From the NCBI GenBank assembly GCA_030145365.1, contig JAQYVS010000226.1:1-11361 (forward strand): a stretch of DNA of 11,361 nt. The letters are read 5' to 3'. The DNA comes from Desulfofustis sp. Its GTDB lineage: Bacteria > Desulfobacterota > Desulfobulbia > Desulfobulbales > Desulfocapsaceae. A model generated the notes under the pieces. The model was not told the DNA's origin and searched no databases. It worked only from the letters and a program-made list of their open reading frames with translations. The translations under genes were made by a program, and so were the position numbers. Positions 1 to 6,252 of this stretch are shown here, piece after piece. How positions within the stretch are numbered: the first letter of the stretch is position 1; the number at the start of each line of letters is the position of its first letter.

Positions 1-240
1 GAGGGTGGACGTCATACCCCGTTCTTTAACGGATATCGTCCTCAGTTTTACTTCCGAACCACAGATGTCACGGGAGTTGTGACCTTGTCTGAGGGAGTAG
101 AGATGGTTATGCCTGGAGACAACGTGTCGGTAGATGCCGAGTTGATCACTCCGATCGCGATGGACGTCGGACTTCGCTTTGCGATTCGCGAAGGTGGTCG
201 CACGGTAGGTGCAGGCGTTATTAGTGAAATTATGGCCTAA
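1..240 (+). CDS. tuf: Elongation factor Tu, C-terminal fragment (cut by window start)
   Basis: Only the last 79 codons are present, in frame from base 1 to the TAA at 238-240. EF-Tu is the cytoplasmic GTPase that carries aminoacyl-tRNA to the ribosomal A site. This fragment is most of beta-barrel domain III, which contacts tRNA and EF-Ts. It shows the near-invariant family stretches GGRHTPFFNGYRPQFYFRT, VEMVMPGDN and LRFAIREGGRTVGAG. The GTPase domain lies outside the window. One small oddity is MDVGLRF, where an acidic residue is usual in place of the valine. rpsJ begins 9 bases after the stop, so tuf is probably cotranscribed with the S10 genes, as in a joined str-S10 operon. Identity is certain; whether a second tuf copy exists cannot be seen. 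Confidence 0.97.
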   Translation, partial: EGGRHTPFFNGYRPQFYFRTTDVTGVVTLSEGVEMVMPGDNVSVDAELITPIAMDVGLRFAIREGGRTVGAGVISEIMA

Positions 241-249
241 GGTGCTTAG

Positions 250-564
250 ATGATACCTACAGAAAAAATACGTATACGCCTCAAAGCGTATGACCATAAA
301 TTGCTGGATCAATCCACCCATGAGATTGTAGATACGGCCCGTCGCACCGGTTCTTCCGTTGCGGGACCGATTCCGCTGCCGACCTCGGTGAAGAAGTTCT
401 GTGTTCTTCGTTCACCCCATGTGGATAAAAAGTCCAGAGAGCAGTTTGAGATGAGGACTCACCGTAGGCTTCTCGATATTCTCGAACCGACTCAGCAGAC
501 CATTGACTTGCTGATGAAACTTGAACTCTCAGCCGGTGTTAACGTTGAGATTAAATTACCGTAA
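250..564 (+). CDS. rpsJ: 30S ribosomal protein S10 (NusE)
   Basis: The product is 104 residues, the usual S10 length. S10 is in the head of the 30S subunit near the 3' domain of 16S rRNA. Free S10 is also NusE, the partner of NusB in antitermination complexes. The sequence carries the family landmarks IRIRLKAYDHKLLDQS near the N-terminus, GPIPLPT at about residues 38-44, SPHVDKKSREQFEMRTHRR in the tRNA-facing loop, and a C-terminal AGVNVEIKLP. The ATG at 250 is the natural start because only 9 bases separate it from the tuf stop; an AAGGTG stretch at the stop codon is the only ribosome-binding candidate. In many gammaproteobacteria rpsJ follows a long regulatory leader, and there is no space for one here. 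Confidence 0.98.
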   Translation: MIPTEKIRIRLKAYDHKLLDQSTHEIVDTARRTGSSVAGPIPLPTSVKKFCVLRSPHVDKKSREQFEMRTHRRLLDILEPTQQTIDLLMKLELSAGVNVEIKLP

Positions 565-605
565 TCAGCAGAAAAAATAGATTAACTGAAGTATCGGATA
601 CGATT

Positions 606-1235
606 ATGCCAAAGACACTAGGTATATTGGGTAAAAAAATAGGAATGACCCGGGTATACGATGACCTGGGATTTGCGATTCCAGTCACCGTCGTAGAGGC
701 TGGTCCCTGTATCGTTCTCCAGGTAAAAACCGTTAAAGGTGAAGGGTACAACGCCCTTCAGCTGGGGTTTAATGCCAAAAAACCGAGCAGGGTTAACAAG
801 CCGCAAGCTGGTCATTGTAAAAAGGCGGGCGCTGATGGTTTTTACCATATTCGCGAATTCCGCGTAGAAAACCCGGAAGCGTTTGAGGTTGGACAGCAAT
901 TGCCGATCGACACTGTTTTCAAAGTCGGAGACAGGGTTGATGTTCAAGGCAAAAGCAAGGGGCGCGGTTTTCAGGGTGTTATGCGACGTCACGGATTTAA
1001 GGGCGGCGGCGCATCCCATGGCTCAGGATTCCATCGGAAACCTGGCTCCATAGGCTGCAGTGCATGGCCGGCCAGGGTTGTCAAAGGGAAAAAAATGCCG
1101 GGACGCATGGGCAACGATACGGTTCTGAAAAAGAATATGAGAGTGATCGATATCAGGCCGGAAGATAATGTTGTGCTCTTGAGAGGATCTGTTCCCGGAG
1201 CCAAGAACGGCTTACTGAAAATATTTTCAAAATAG
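606..1235 (+). CDS. rplC: 50S ribosomal protein L3
   Basis: The product is 209 residues, the same length as in E. coli. L3 is a primary 23S rRNA binder, and its long extension reaches toward the peptidyl transferase centre. Visible landmarks are the start MPKTLGILGKKIGMTRVYDD, KGRGFQGVMRRHGFKGGGASHGS at about 118-140, and GSIGCSAWPARVVKGKKMPGRMGN at about 147-170, which is the tip of the extension. The glutamine methylated by PrmB in E. coli (Gln150 in GQNQTP) corresponds to Ala153 here, so that modification cannot occur at this site. The gene starts 41 bases after rpsJ. No strong Shine-Dalgarno is visible before the ATG, only GGA in GGATACGATT, so initiation may depend partly on upstream translation. 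Confidence 0.98.
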   Translation: MPKTLGILGKKIGMTRVYDDLGFAIPVTVVEAGPCIVLQVKTVKGEGYNALQLGFNAKKPSRVNKPQAGHCKKAGADGFYHIREFRVENPEAFEVGQQLPIDTVFKVGDRVDVQGKSKGRGFQGVMRRHGFKGGGASHGSGFHRKPGSIGCSAWPARVVKGKKMPGRMGNDTVLKKNMRVIDIRPEDNVVLLRGSVPGAKNGLLKIFSK

Positions 1236-1268
1236 AAGATCAGTTAAAGCCGGTTCAAGGAGAAGCTA

Positions 1269-1892
1269 ATGTCAACGGTAGAAGTTAAAAATGTGAAAAA
1301 CGAGAAGGTCGGTGAGGTTGAATTAAACGACCTGATCTTCAATCGTGAGGTTAAGAAGTACGTGCTCCACGATGTGGTTCGCAGCCAGCGAGCTGCAAAA
1401 AGGGCAGGGACCGCCAGTACCAAGACCCGCGCTGATGTCCGCGGTTCAAGTGCCAAGCCGTGGCGCCAGAAAGGTACAGGCCGTGCTCGTGCCGGTACCA
1501 GAAAGTCTCCGATCTGGAGAGGCGGCGGCGTTGCCTTTGGCCCGAAACCCCGTGATTTCAGTTTCAAGCTTAACCGCAAGGTGAAGCAGCAGGCGGTGTC
1601 GATGGCATTGTCCGCACGTTTTCAGGAGGGAAATCTGGTAGTTATTGATGATTTCTCAATGGAAGCGATCAAAACCCGCGATTTTGTCAATGTTATGCAG
1701 GTTCTGGAACTGAACAACGCGTTGATTGTTGTAGATTCGGACAACGAAACATTGAGCAAGTCATCGCGTAATGTTCCGGGATACAAGGTTATGAAAAGCG
1801 AAGGATTGAATGTCTACGATATTCTTCTGCATGAAAAACTTGTGCTTTTACATCCCGCCATCGAAAACCTGGAAGAGAGGTTGACGGTATGA
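1269..1892 (+). CDS. rplD: 50S ribosomal protein L4
   Basis: The product is 207 residues, typical for bacterial L4. L4 has a globular domain on the subunit surface and a long loop that lines the narrow part of the nascent-peptide tunnel. The loop is clear here at about residues 44-97, with the conserved KPWRQKGTGRARAG and RGGGVAFGPKPRDFS. This region is where macrolide-resistance changes occur in other bacteria; nothing in it looks unusual here. A good Shine-Dalgarno AAGGAG at 1257-1262 supports the ATG at 1269. The TGA stop overlaps the ATG of rplW in an ATGA, implying translational coupling. In E. coli L4 represses its own operon through the S10 leader; no such leader is visible before rpsJ here. 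Confidence 0.98.
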   Translation: MSTVEVKNVKNEKVGEVELNDLIFNREVKKYVLHDVVRSQRAAKRAGTASTKTRADVRGSSAKPWRQKGTGRARAGTRKSPIWRGGGVAFGPKPRDFSFKLNRKVKQQAVSMALSARFQEGNLVVIDDFSMEAIKTRDFVNVMQVLELNNALIVVDSDNETLSKSSRNVPGYKVMKSEGLNVYDILLHEKLVLLHPAIENLEERLTV

Positions 1893-2176
1893 AAAATAGT
1901 CACAGCATTCTCAAGGGCCCCTGCCTTACTGAAAAGGCGAGCCTGCAGCAGGAGCTGAACAACAAGGTTGTTTTCAAAGTTCATCCTGAAGCTAACAAAA
2001 TCGAAATCAAGGAAGCGGTCGAGAAGATGTTCAACGTTAAAGTTGGAAATGTCAGGACAACTTCCATGCCCGGAAAGCAGAAGAGAGTTGGGCGCTATAT
2101 CGGTTATACAAAAAGCTGGAAGAAGGCGTACGTCACCCTGAGCGAAGGGGAAATCAGCTTTGTCGATGAATTGTAA
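1889..2176 (+). CDS. rplW: 50S ribosomal protein L23
   Basis: The product is 95 residues, in the usual L23 range. L23 sits at the mouth of the exit tunnel and is the docking point for trigger factor and the signal recognition particle, which links it functionally to SecY later in this cluster. The N-terminal ILKGPCLTEKA and the core NKVVFKVHPEANKIEIKEAVEKMF match the family. An internal GKQKRVGRYIGYTKSWKKAYVTL gives the rRNA-binding loop and the following strand. The ATG shares bases with the rplD stop, and its GAGAGG ribosome-binding site lies inside the end of rplD. The gene ends with two in-frame stops in a row, TAATAG at 2174-2179. Confidence 0.97.
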   Translation: MKNSHSILKGPCLTEKASLQQELNNKVVFKVHPEANKIEIKEAVEKMFNVKVGNVRTTSMPGKQKRVGRYIGYTKSWKKAYVTLSEGEISFVDEL

Positions 2177-2259
2177 TAGAGGCGTAAGCGTAAACCGTAC
2201 AATAACCGTTGAAACGAAAAAGTTAACCAACGCAAATATGATGGAGCGATTGGGAAATC

Positions 2260-3081
2260 ATGGCCATAAAGACTTATAAACCAACATCACCCGGTAAAAG
2301 ACACCATGTGTCAACCACGAACCCGGACTTGTCAGACAATGGGCCCGAAAGAAGCCTCGTGACGAGTCTTTCCAAAAGCGGCGGCCGGAACAATTACGGC
2401 CGGATAACTTCACGTCACCGCGGCGGAGGGCACAAGAGAAAATACCGGATTATTGATTTTAAACGTAATAAAATTGATATTACCGCAAAGGTCGTATCCA
2501 TTGAGTACGATCCGAACAGGTCTGCAAATATTGCCCTGCTCAGCTATCTCGACGGTGAGAAGAAATATATTCTTGCTCCGGACGGCATCGCCGTCGGCGA
2601 TCAGGTTGTCGCCGGAGACAAGGCTGATATTCAGCCAGGCAATTGCCTGCCGATGGCTAATATCCCGCTGGGTACCATCATCCATAATATAGAGATGAAG
2701 CTTGGCAAGGGGGGGCAGCTTGTGCGCAGCGCTGGAGCCTCTGCCCAGTTGATGGCAAAAGAGGGGAGTCACGTACTGGTAAGACTACCTTCCGGTGAAG
2801 TTCGTAAATTTCATCATCTCTGTCGAGCCTGTATAGGTCAGGTTGGGAACCGGGAGCACGAGAGTTGTAAACTCGGTAAAGCCGGTCGTACCCGATGGTT
2901 CGGTAAAAGACCGTCCGTTCGTGGTGTGGCAATGAACCCGGTCGATCACCCGATGGGCGGTGGTGAAGGAAAGAGTTCAGGCGGTCGCCATCCATGTACA
3001 CCATGGGGACAGCCGACCAAGGGTTACAAGACGAGAAGGAAAAATGCGTCTGACAAGATGATTGTCAAGCGAAGATCATAA
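2260..3081 (+). CDS. rplB: 50S ribosomal protein L2
   Basis: The product is 273 residues, the normal L2 length. L2 is one of the most conserved ribosomal proteins. It is needed for subunit joining and reaches close to the peptidyl transferase centre. Landmarks are GGRNNYGRITSRHRGGGHKR (about 41-60) and AMNPVDHPMGGGEG (about 224-237). The histidine of that motif, His230, matches the functionally important His229 of E. coli. The HPMGGG variant and the following SGGRHPCTPWGQPTKGYKTRR are familiar in deltaproteobacterial-type L2. The segment LCRACIGQVGN...HESC adds Cys191 and Cys203 beside the common Cys188. The 83-base gap before the gene is the longest in the window. It holds no clear promoter, and only a weak GGAG/GGGAAA ribosome-binding region precedes the ATG. 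Tandem TAATAA stops end the gene. Confidence 0.98.
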   Translation: MAIKTYKPTSPGKRHHVSTTNPDLSDNGPERSLVTSLSKSGGRNNYGRITSRHRGGGHKRKYRIIDFKRNKIDITAKVVSIEYDPNRSANIALLSYLDGEKKYILAPDGIAVGDQVVAGDKADIQPGNCLPMANIPLGTIIHNIEMKLGKGGQLVRSAGASAQLMAKEGSHVLVRLPSGEVRKFHHLCRACIGQVGNREHESCKLGKAGRTRWFGKRPSVRGVAMNPVDHPMGGGEGKSSGGRHPCTPWGQPTKGYKTRRKNASDKMIVKRRS

Positions 3082-3094
3082 TAAGGAGTAAGTA

Positions 3095-3364
3095 ATGTCT
3101 CGTTCAGTAAAAAAAGGACCTTTCGTAGACGATCATCTGGCGAAAAAAGTGGAGAGGGCTGTCGAGTCTGGGTCAAGAAAAGTTATCAAGACCTGGTCAC
3201 GTAGATCGGACGTAACACCGGATATGGTCGGCCTTACGTTTGCCGTTCATAACGGTAGAAAGTTTGTGCCAGTCTTTGTCACCGAGAATATGGTGGGCCA
3301 CAAGTTCGGGGAGTTCTCACCCACTAGAACCTTCTACGGTCACACCTCGGATAGAAAGAGATGA
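3095..3364 (+). CDS. rpsS: 30S ribosomal protein S19
   Basis: The product is 89 residues, close to the usual 88-93. S19 lies in the 30S head, pairs with S13 and touches the A-site tRNA and the large subunit. The start MSRSVKKGPFVDDHL, the middle IKTWSRRSDVTPDMVGLTFAVHNG and the signature HKFGEFSPTRTFYGHTSDRKR leave no doubt. A strong AAGGAG at 3083-3088 overlaps the tandem stops of rplB and is correctly spaced from the ATG, so the two genes are probably coupled. The gene ends in three consecutive in-frame stops, TGATAATAA at 3362-3370. Confidence 0.98.
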   Translation: MSRSVKKGPFVDDHLAKKVERAVESGSRKVIKTWSRRSDVTPDMVGLTFAVHNGRKFVPVFVTENMVGHKFGEFSPTRTFYGHTSDRKR

Positions 3365-3406
3365 TAATAAGCAGTTTGTGTCATTTAGGTATTGGGAGCA
3401 AATAAG

Positions 3407-3739
3407 ATGGAAGCGCGAGCCGTTGGAAAGTATATCCGGATATCACCGCAGAAGGTCAGGCTGGTGGCCGACGTGGTTCGGGGAATGGATGTCGATAAGG
3501 CAATAACCACCCTGAAGTTCATGCCCAAAAAAGGGGCTAAGATTTTACGTCAGGTTATCGAGTCAGCCGTGGCCAATGCAACCCAGGATGACCAGGTAGA
3601 TGTGGACAATCTGTTCGTCAAGAAAATTGCCATTGACGGAGGGCCGTCGCTGAAGCGAATTCGACCTCGGGCAATGGGAAGGGCAACAAAGATCATCAAG
3701 CGTACCAGCCACATAATGGTGGTTTTGGATGAAGCGTAA
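3407..3739 (+). CDS. rplV: 50S ribosomal protein L22
   Basis: The product is 110 residues from the ATG at 3407, the same length as E. coli L22. The frame could open upstream at a TTG (3392), but GGGAG at 3394-3398 is well placed for the ATG, and MEARAVGKYIRISPQKVRLV is the expected N-terminus. L22 binds several 23S rRNA domains, and its long beta-hairpin lines the exit tunnel. That hairpin is visible at about residues 80-101 (SLKRIRPRAMGRATKIIKRT), the area changed in macrolide-resistant strains elsewhere; it looks wild type here. Tandem stops TAATAG end the gene. The 65-base gap to rpsC shows no clear promoter or terminator. Confidence 0.97.
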   Translation: MEARAVGKYIRISPQKVRLVADVVRGMDVDKAITTLKFMPKKGAKILRQVIESAVANATQDDQVDVDNLFVKKIAIDGGPSLKRIRPRAMGRATKIIKRTSHIMVVLDEA

Positions 3740-3804
3740 TAGGTCGCTAACGAAGCTAATAAAGTGAACTAAAAACACAAGAGCTACTCAGTTGGAGGAT
3801 TATT

Positions 3805-4449
3805 TTGGGCCAGAAGGTTAATCCAATAGGACTAAGATTGAATATAACCCGCACTTGGGATTCGATCTGGTATGCCGATAAGGACTATTCTACTTATCTG
3901 ATTGAAGATCAGAAAATACGTAAGTATCTGAAAAAACGTCTTTATCATGCCGGTCTTTCAAAGACTACAATGGAGCGTACTGGTGACAAGGTCAGGGTCA
4001 AACTGTTCACCGCCCGTCCGGGTATTGTGATCGGTAAAAAAGGCGCTGAAATTGAAATACTGAAAAAGGATCTGGAAAGCCTTGTGGACCGCCCTGTTAC
4101 GTTGGATATTCAGGAAGTTCGCAGGCCTGAGGCCGATGCCCAGTTGGTTGCTGAAAATATAGCTTCTCAACTTGAGCGAAGAGTGGCTTTCAGACGGGCT
4201 ATGAAAAAGGCGGTCAATTCTGCACTCAGGTTTGGTGTACAGGGTATCAAAATTTCCTGTGCCGGTCGACTCGGCGGTGCTGAAATGTCCCGCAGCGAAT
4301 GGGTGCGCGAAGGTCGGGTGCCTTTGCATACTTTACGTGCAGACGTTGATTATGCTCTGGCCGAAGCCAAAACCACCTACGGGATCATCGGTGTGAAAGT
4401 ATGGATCTTTCACGGTGAGGTTCTAGATGAACAGGAAGGCGAGAGCTGA
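3805..4449 (+). CDS. rpsC: 30S ribosomal protein S3 (TTG start)
   Basis: The product is 214 residues, within the 210-235 range of S3. S3 is at the mRNA entry channel of the 30S subunit and contributes to ribosomal helicase activity. The N-terminus MGQKVNPIGLRL fixes the start at the TTG of 3805, and a strong GGAGG at 3795-3799 supports it. The KH domain carries the GKKG loop at residues 77-80 (RPGIVIGKKGAEIEIL). FRRAMKKA at 129-136 corresponds to the basic helicase patch of E. coli S3. The C-terminal domain has GRLGGAEMSRSEWVREGRVPLHTLRADVDY. The TTG start in such a highly expressed gene is notable; rpsN and rpsE share it. Confidence 0.98.
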   Translation: MGQKVNPIGLRLNITRTWDSIWYADKDYSTYLIEDQKIRKYLKKRLYHAGLSKTTMERTGDKVRVKLFTARPGIVIGKKGAEIEILKKDLESLVDRPVTLDIQEVRRPEADAQLVAENIASQLERRVAFRRAMKKAVNSALRFGVQGIKISCAGRLGGAEMSRSEWVREGRVPLHTLRADVDYALAEAKTTYGIIGVKVWIFHGEVLDEQEGES

Positions 4450-4496
4450 GACGACCCGACGCCTGGTTTCAGATTAGACTATTTTCGGAGTAAGAC

Positions 4497-4913
4497 ATGT
4501 TAAGTCCCAAAAAGGTAAAACATAGAAAAGTATTTAAGGGCAGATTGCGGGGGAAAGCTCAACGCGGTTCTTCAATCTCTTTTGGTGATTTCGCTCTTAA
4601 AGCTACGACCAGCGGTAAAATGACCGCCCAGCAGATTGAAGCTGCCCGTGTGGCGATTAGCAGAAAGATCAAACGTGGCGGGAAAGTGTGGATCAGGGTT
4701 TTTCCCGACAAACCGGTAACCAAGAAGCCGGCTGAGACAAGAATGGGTAAAGGTAAGGGAAGTCCAGAGTTCTGGGTCGCCCCGGTTAAGCCAGGCAAGA
4801 TACTTTACGAGTTGTCTGGTGTTGAAGAAGAACTTGCCATTCGTGCTCTTACGCTTGCGGGTAATAAACTTCCCTTTAGAACAAAAGTTATTTCCAAGAG
4901 GGAAACGCTATGA
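4497..4913 (+). CDS. rplP: 50S ribosomal protein L16
   Basis: The product is 138 residues, typical of L16 (136-144). L16 organises the A-site region of the 50S subunit and is a late-assembling protein. The start MLSPKKVKHRKVFKGRLRG, the core KVWIRVFPDKPVTKKPAETRMGKGKG at 63-88 and VKPGKILYELSGV at 97-109 are diagnostic. Arg82 in the TRMGKGKG motif aligns with E. coli Arg81, the residue hydroxylated by YcfD/RoxA. Whether this organism has that enzyme cannot be seen. GGAG at 4487-4490 serves the ATG. The stop overlaps rpmC in an ATGA, so L29 synthesis is probably coupled to L16. Confidence 0.98.
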   Translation: MLSPKKVKHRKVFKGRLRGKAQRGSSISFGDFALKATTSGKMTAQQIEAARVAISRKIKRGGKVWIRVFPDKPVTKKPAETRMGKGKGSPEFWVAPVKPGKILYELSGVEEELAIRALTLAGNKLPFRTKVISKRETL

Positions 4914-5101
4914 AAGCTGAAGAGTTCAGGAAAATGAGCGAAGAAGATCTTGCGAAGAAAGAAGCGGAACTCCGGGAAGAACTCGGAAATCTCTCTTTCC
5001 AGCATCAATTAAGGCCTTTGGAAGATTCCTCGCGTCTGAAAAAAGTTAAAAAAGATATTGCGCGGATCAGAACCGTTGTTAACGAAAAGTCTCTGGGTTG
5101 A
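4910..5101 (+). CDS. rpmC: 50S ribosomal protein L29
   Basis: The product is 63 residues, the standard size. L29 is a small helical-hairpin protein beside L23 at the exit-tunnel rim, where nascent-chain factors dock. The charged N-terminal helix (MKAEEFRKMSEEDLAKKEAELREELGNLSF), the HQLRPLEDSSRLKKVKKDIARIRTV middle and the short C-terminus match the family. The ATG overlaps the rplP stop, and a purine-rich GAGGG lies just upstream inside rplP. A single TGA ends the gene; 50 bases follow before rpsQ. Confidence 0.97.
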   Translation: MKAEEFRKMSEEDLAKKEAELREELGNLSFQHQLRPLEDSSRLKKVKKDIARIRTVVNEKSLG

Positions 5102-5151
5102 GACACTCTCTGTCGCGGTAATAACGCATTACAACATCTTGAAATTAGATT

Positions 5152-5412
5152 ATGAGCGAAAATAAAAAATCAAGGAAAACCAAGACTGGCTCTGTTGTCA
5201 GCAACCAAATGGAAAAGACGGTAGTCGTCCGTGTCGAACGTAAGTTCCGTCATAAATTTTATGGCAAATACGTGAAAACGAGCGTCAAGTATCTCGCCGA
5301 TGATCCGAATAACAGTTGCAACATCGGAGACGTTGTACTCATTGAGGAATGTCGTCCTTTGAGCAAAAGGAAACGATGGCGGGTTAAGTCGGTGCTTGCG
5401 CAGGCAGTCTAA
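5152..5412 (+). CDS. rpsQ: 30S ribosomal protein S17
   Basis: The product is 86 residues, in the usual 80-90 range. S17 is an OB-fold primary binder of the 16S rRNA 5' domain. The sequence shows KTGSVVSNQMEKTVVVRVER, the RHKFYGKYVK region, and the signature GDVVLIEECRPLSKRKRW near residues 59-76. The ATG at 5152 is the only plausible start. Its upstream region (CATCTTGAAATTAGATT) has almost no Shine-Dalgarno character, which is unusual among its neighbours. A short inverted repeat GTAAT/ATTAC lies about 25 bases upstream, too weak to call. The gene ends with tandem TAATAG stops, and the 12 bases TAATAGGTCGCT match those at the end of rplV. Confidence 0.97.
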   Translation: MSENKKSRKTKTGSVVSNQMEKTVVVRVERKFRHKFYGKYVKTSVKYLADDPNNSCNIGDVVLIEECRPLSKRKRWRVKSVLAQAV

Positions 5413-5474
5413 TAGGTCGCTTCAAAACAGATCAACAGACAACTGCATAGGCGGATAGAGAGTCAGGTGAGATT

Positions 5475-5843
5475 ATGATACAGACAGAAACAATGCTAAA
5501 TGTCGCTGATAACTCAGGAGCACGGAAGGTGCTCTGCATCAGGGTTCTTGGCGGCACCAGAAGAAGATATGCCGGTATCGGCGACGTTATTGTTATCACG
5601 GTAAAAGAGGCGATTCCCCATGCCAAGGTCAAAAAGGGGGATGTCATGACTGCTGTTATCGTTCGGACCAAGAAGGAAATGAAGCGAATGGACGATACCT
5701 GGGTCAAATTTGATGACAACGCTGCCGTGATTCTATCTCAGGTGGGTGAACCAATCGGTACCCGTATTTTCGGACCGGTGGCCCGTGAGCTGAGGAACCA
5801 GGGATTTATGAAGATAATCTCACTGGCTCCTGAAGTACTGTAG
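5475..5843 (+). CDS. rplN: 50S ribosomal protein L14
   Basis: The product is 122 residues, exactly the usual L14 length. L14 is a beta-barrel protein on the interface side of the 50S subunit that forms an inter-subunit bridge and is the docking site of the silencing factor RsfS. The start MIQTETMLNVADNSGARKVLCIRVLGG and the body GDVIVITVKEAIPHAKVKKGDVMTAVIVRT, ending with GTRIFGPVARELR and MKIISLAPEVL, match the family closely. AGGTGA at 5465-5470 provides the ribosome-binding site. L14 opens the spc part of the cluster. The 62-base gap from rpsQ holds no recognisable promoter or terminator, so S10 and spc genes are probably read through together. Confidence 0.98.
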   Translation: MIQTETMLNVADNSGARKVLCIRVLGGTRRRYAGIGDVIVITVKEAIPHAKVKKGDVMTAVIVRTKKEMKRMDDTWVKFDDNAAVILSQVGEPIGTRIFGPVARELRNQGFMKIISLAPEVL

Positions 5844-5884
5844 CGGATATATTGAAAGATTGGACAGGAACAATAGGTAAAACA

Positions 5885-6217
5885 ATGACACTAGGTAGAA
5901 CATACCTGAAAGCCGACGATCAGGTTGAAGTAATCGCCGGAAAAGATAAAGGCCGGGTAGGTAAAGTCTTGAAGGTGTTTCCTGCCGAGAGCAAGGCTAC
6001 CGTGGAACGTATCAATATGATAAAACGGCATACCAAGCCGCGTGACGCGAGCCAGCAGGGACAGATAGTTGAACGGGAAGCTCCGATTCATGTCTCTAAT
6101 CTCCTGCTTATCTGCCCTGAGTGTGCGCAGACTGGCCGGATCGGCAGAAAAGTTCTGGAAGATGGCACGAAGGTTCGCTTCTGCAAGAAATGCAGCGAAT
6201 CTATCGAAAGCAAATAA
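5885..6217 (+). CDS. rplX: 50S ribosomal protein L24 with zinc-ribbon C-terminus
   Basis: From the ATG at 5885 the product is 110 residues. The frame also allows a TTG at 5852, but the ATG gives the expected N-terminal length and has AGGT at 5875-5878 upstream. L24 is an assembly initiator that binds the 5' domain of 23S rRNA near the tunnel exit. The KOW motif is clear at about residues 12-30 (QVEVIAGKDKGRVGKVLKV). ERINMIKRHTKP and IHVSNLLLICPEC follow. Cysteines at 77, 80, 100 and 103 form two CxxC pairs, consistent with a bound zinc, a feature of many non-enterobacterial L24 proteins. The exact start is the only doubt. Confidence 0.94.
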   Translation: MTLGRTYLKADDQVEVIAGKDKGRVGKVLKVFPAESKATVERINMIKRHTKPRDASQQGQIVEREAPIHVSNLLLICPECAQTGRIGRKVLEDGTKVRFCKKCSESIESK

Positions 6218-6220
6218 CAG

Positions 6221-6238
6221 GTCACGACAAAGAGTGAC
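6221..6238 (+). promoter_or_regulatory. Inverted repeat upstream of rplE (possible RNA hairpin)
   Basis: GTCAC at 6221-6225 and GTGAC at 6234-6238 can pair around an 8-base loop, directly before the CAGGAG ribosome-binding site (6241-6246) of rplE. In E. coli, S8 represses the spc operon by binding mRNA at about this place, the rplX-rplE junction. The position is suggestive, but a five-pair stem is short, and I cannot match it to the S8-binding consensus by eye. Treat it as a candidate only. Confidence 0.3.
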
Positions 6239-6252
6239 GTCAGGAGTTATAC

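Noticed and set aside
618..1019. Long open frame of 133 codons on the minus strand opposite rplC, and similar minus-strand frames throughout
   Set aside because: They mirror strongly conserved ribosomal genes, have no family-like sequence and no ribosome-binding context; they are shadows.
2238..2282. Short frame starting ATGATGGAG overlapping the rplB start in another frame
   Set aside because: It is about a dozen codons with no ribosome-binding site; most likely chance, though it lies in the longest gap.
3392..3406. TTG start for rplV five codons upstream
   Set aside because: It overlaps the GGGAG ribosome-binding site that serves the ATG at 3407.
5852..5884. TTG start for rplX eleven codons upstream
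   Set aside because: The ATG at 5885 gives the usual L24 length and has a spaced AGGT; the extra residues do not resemble L24.
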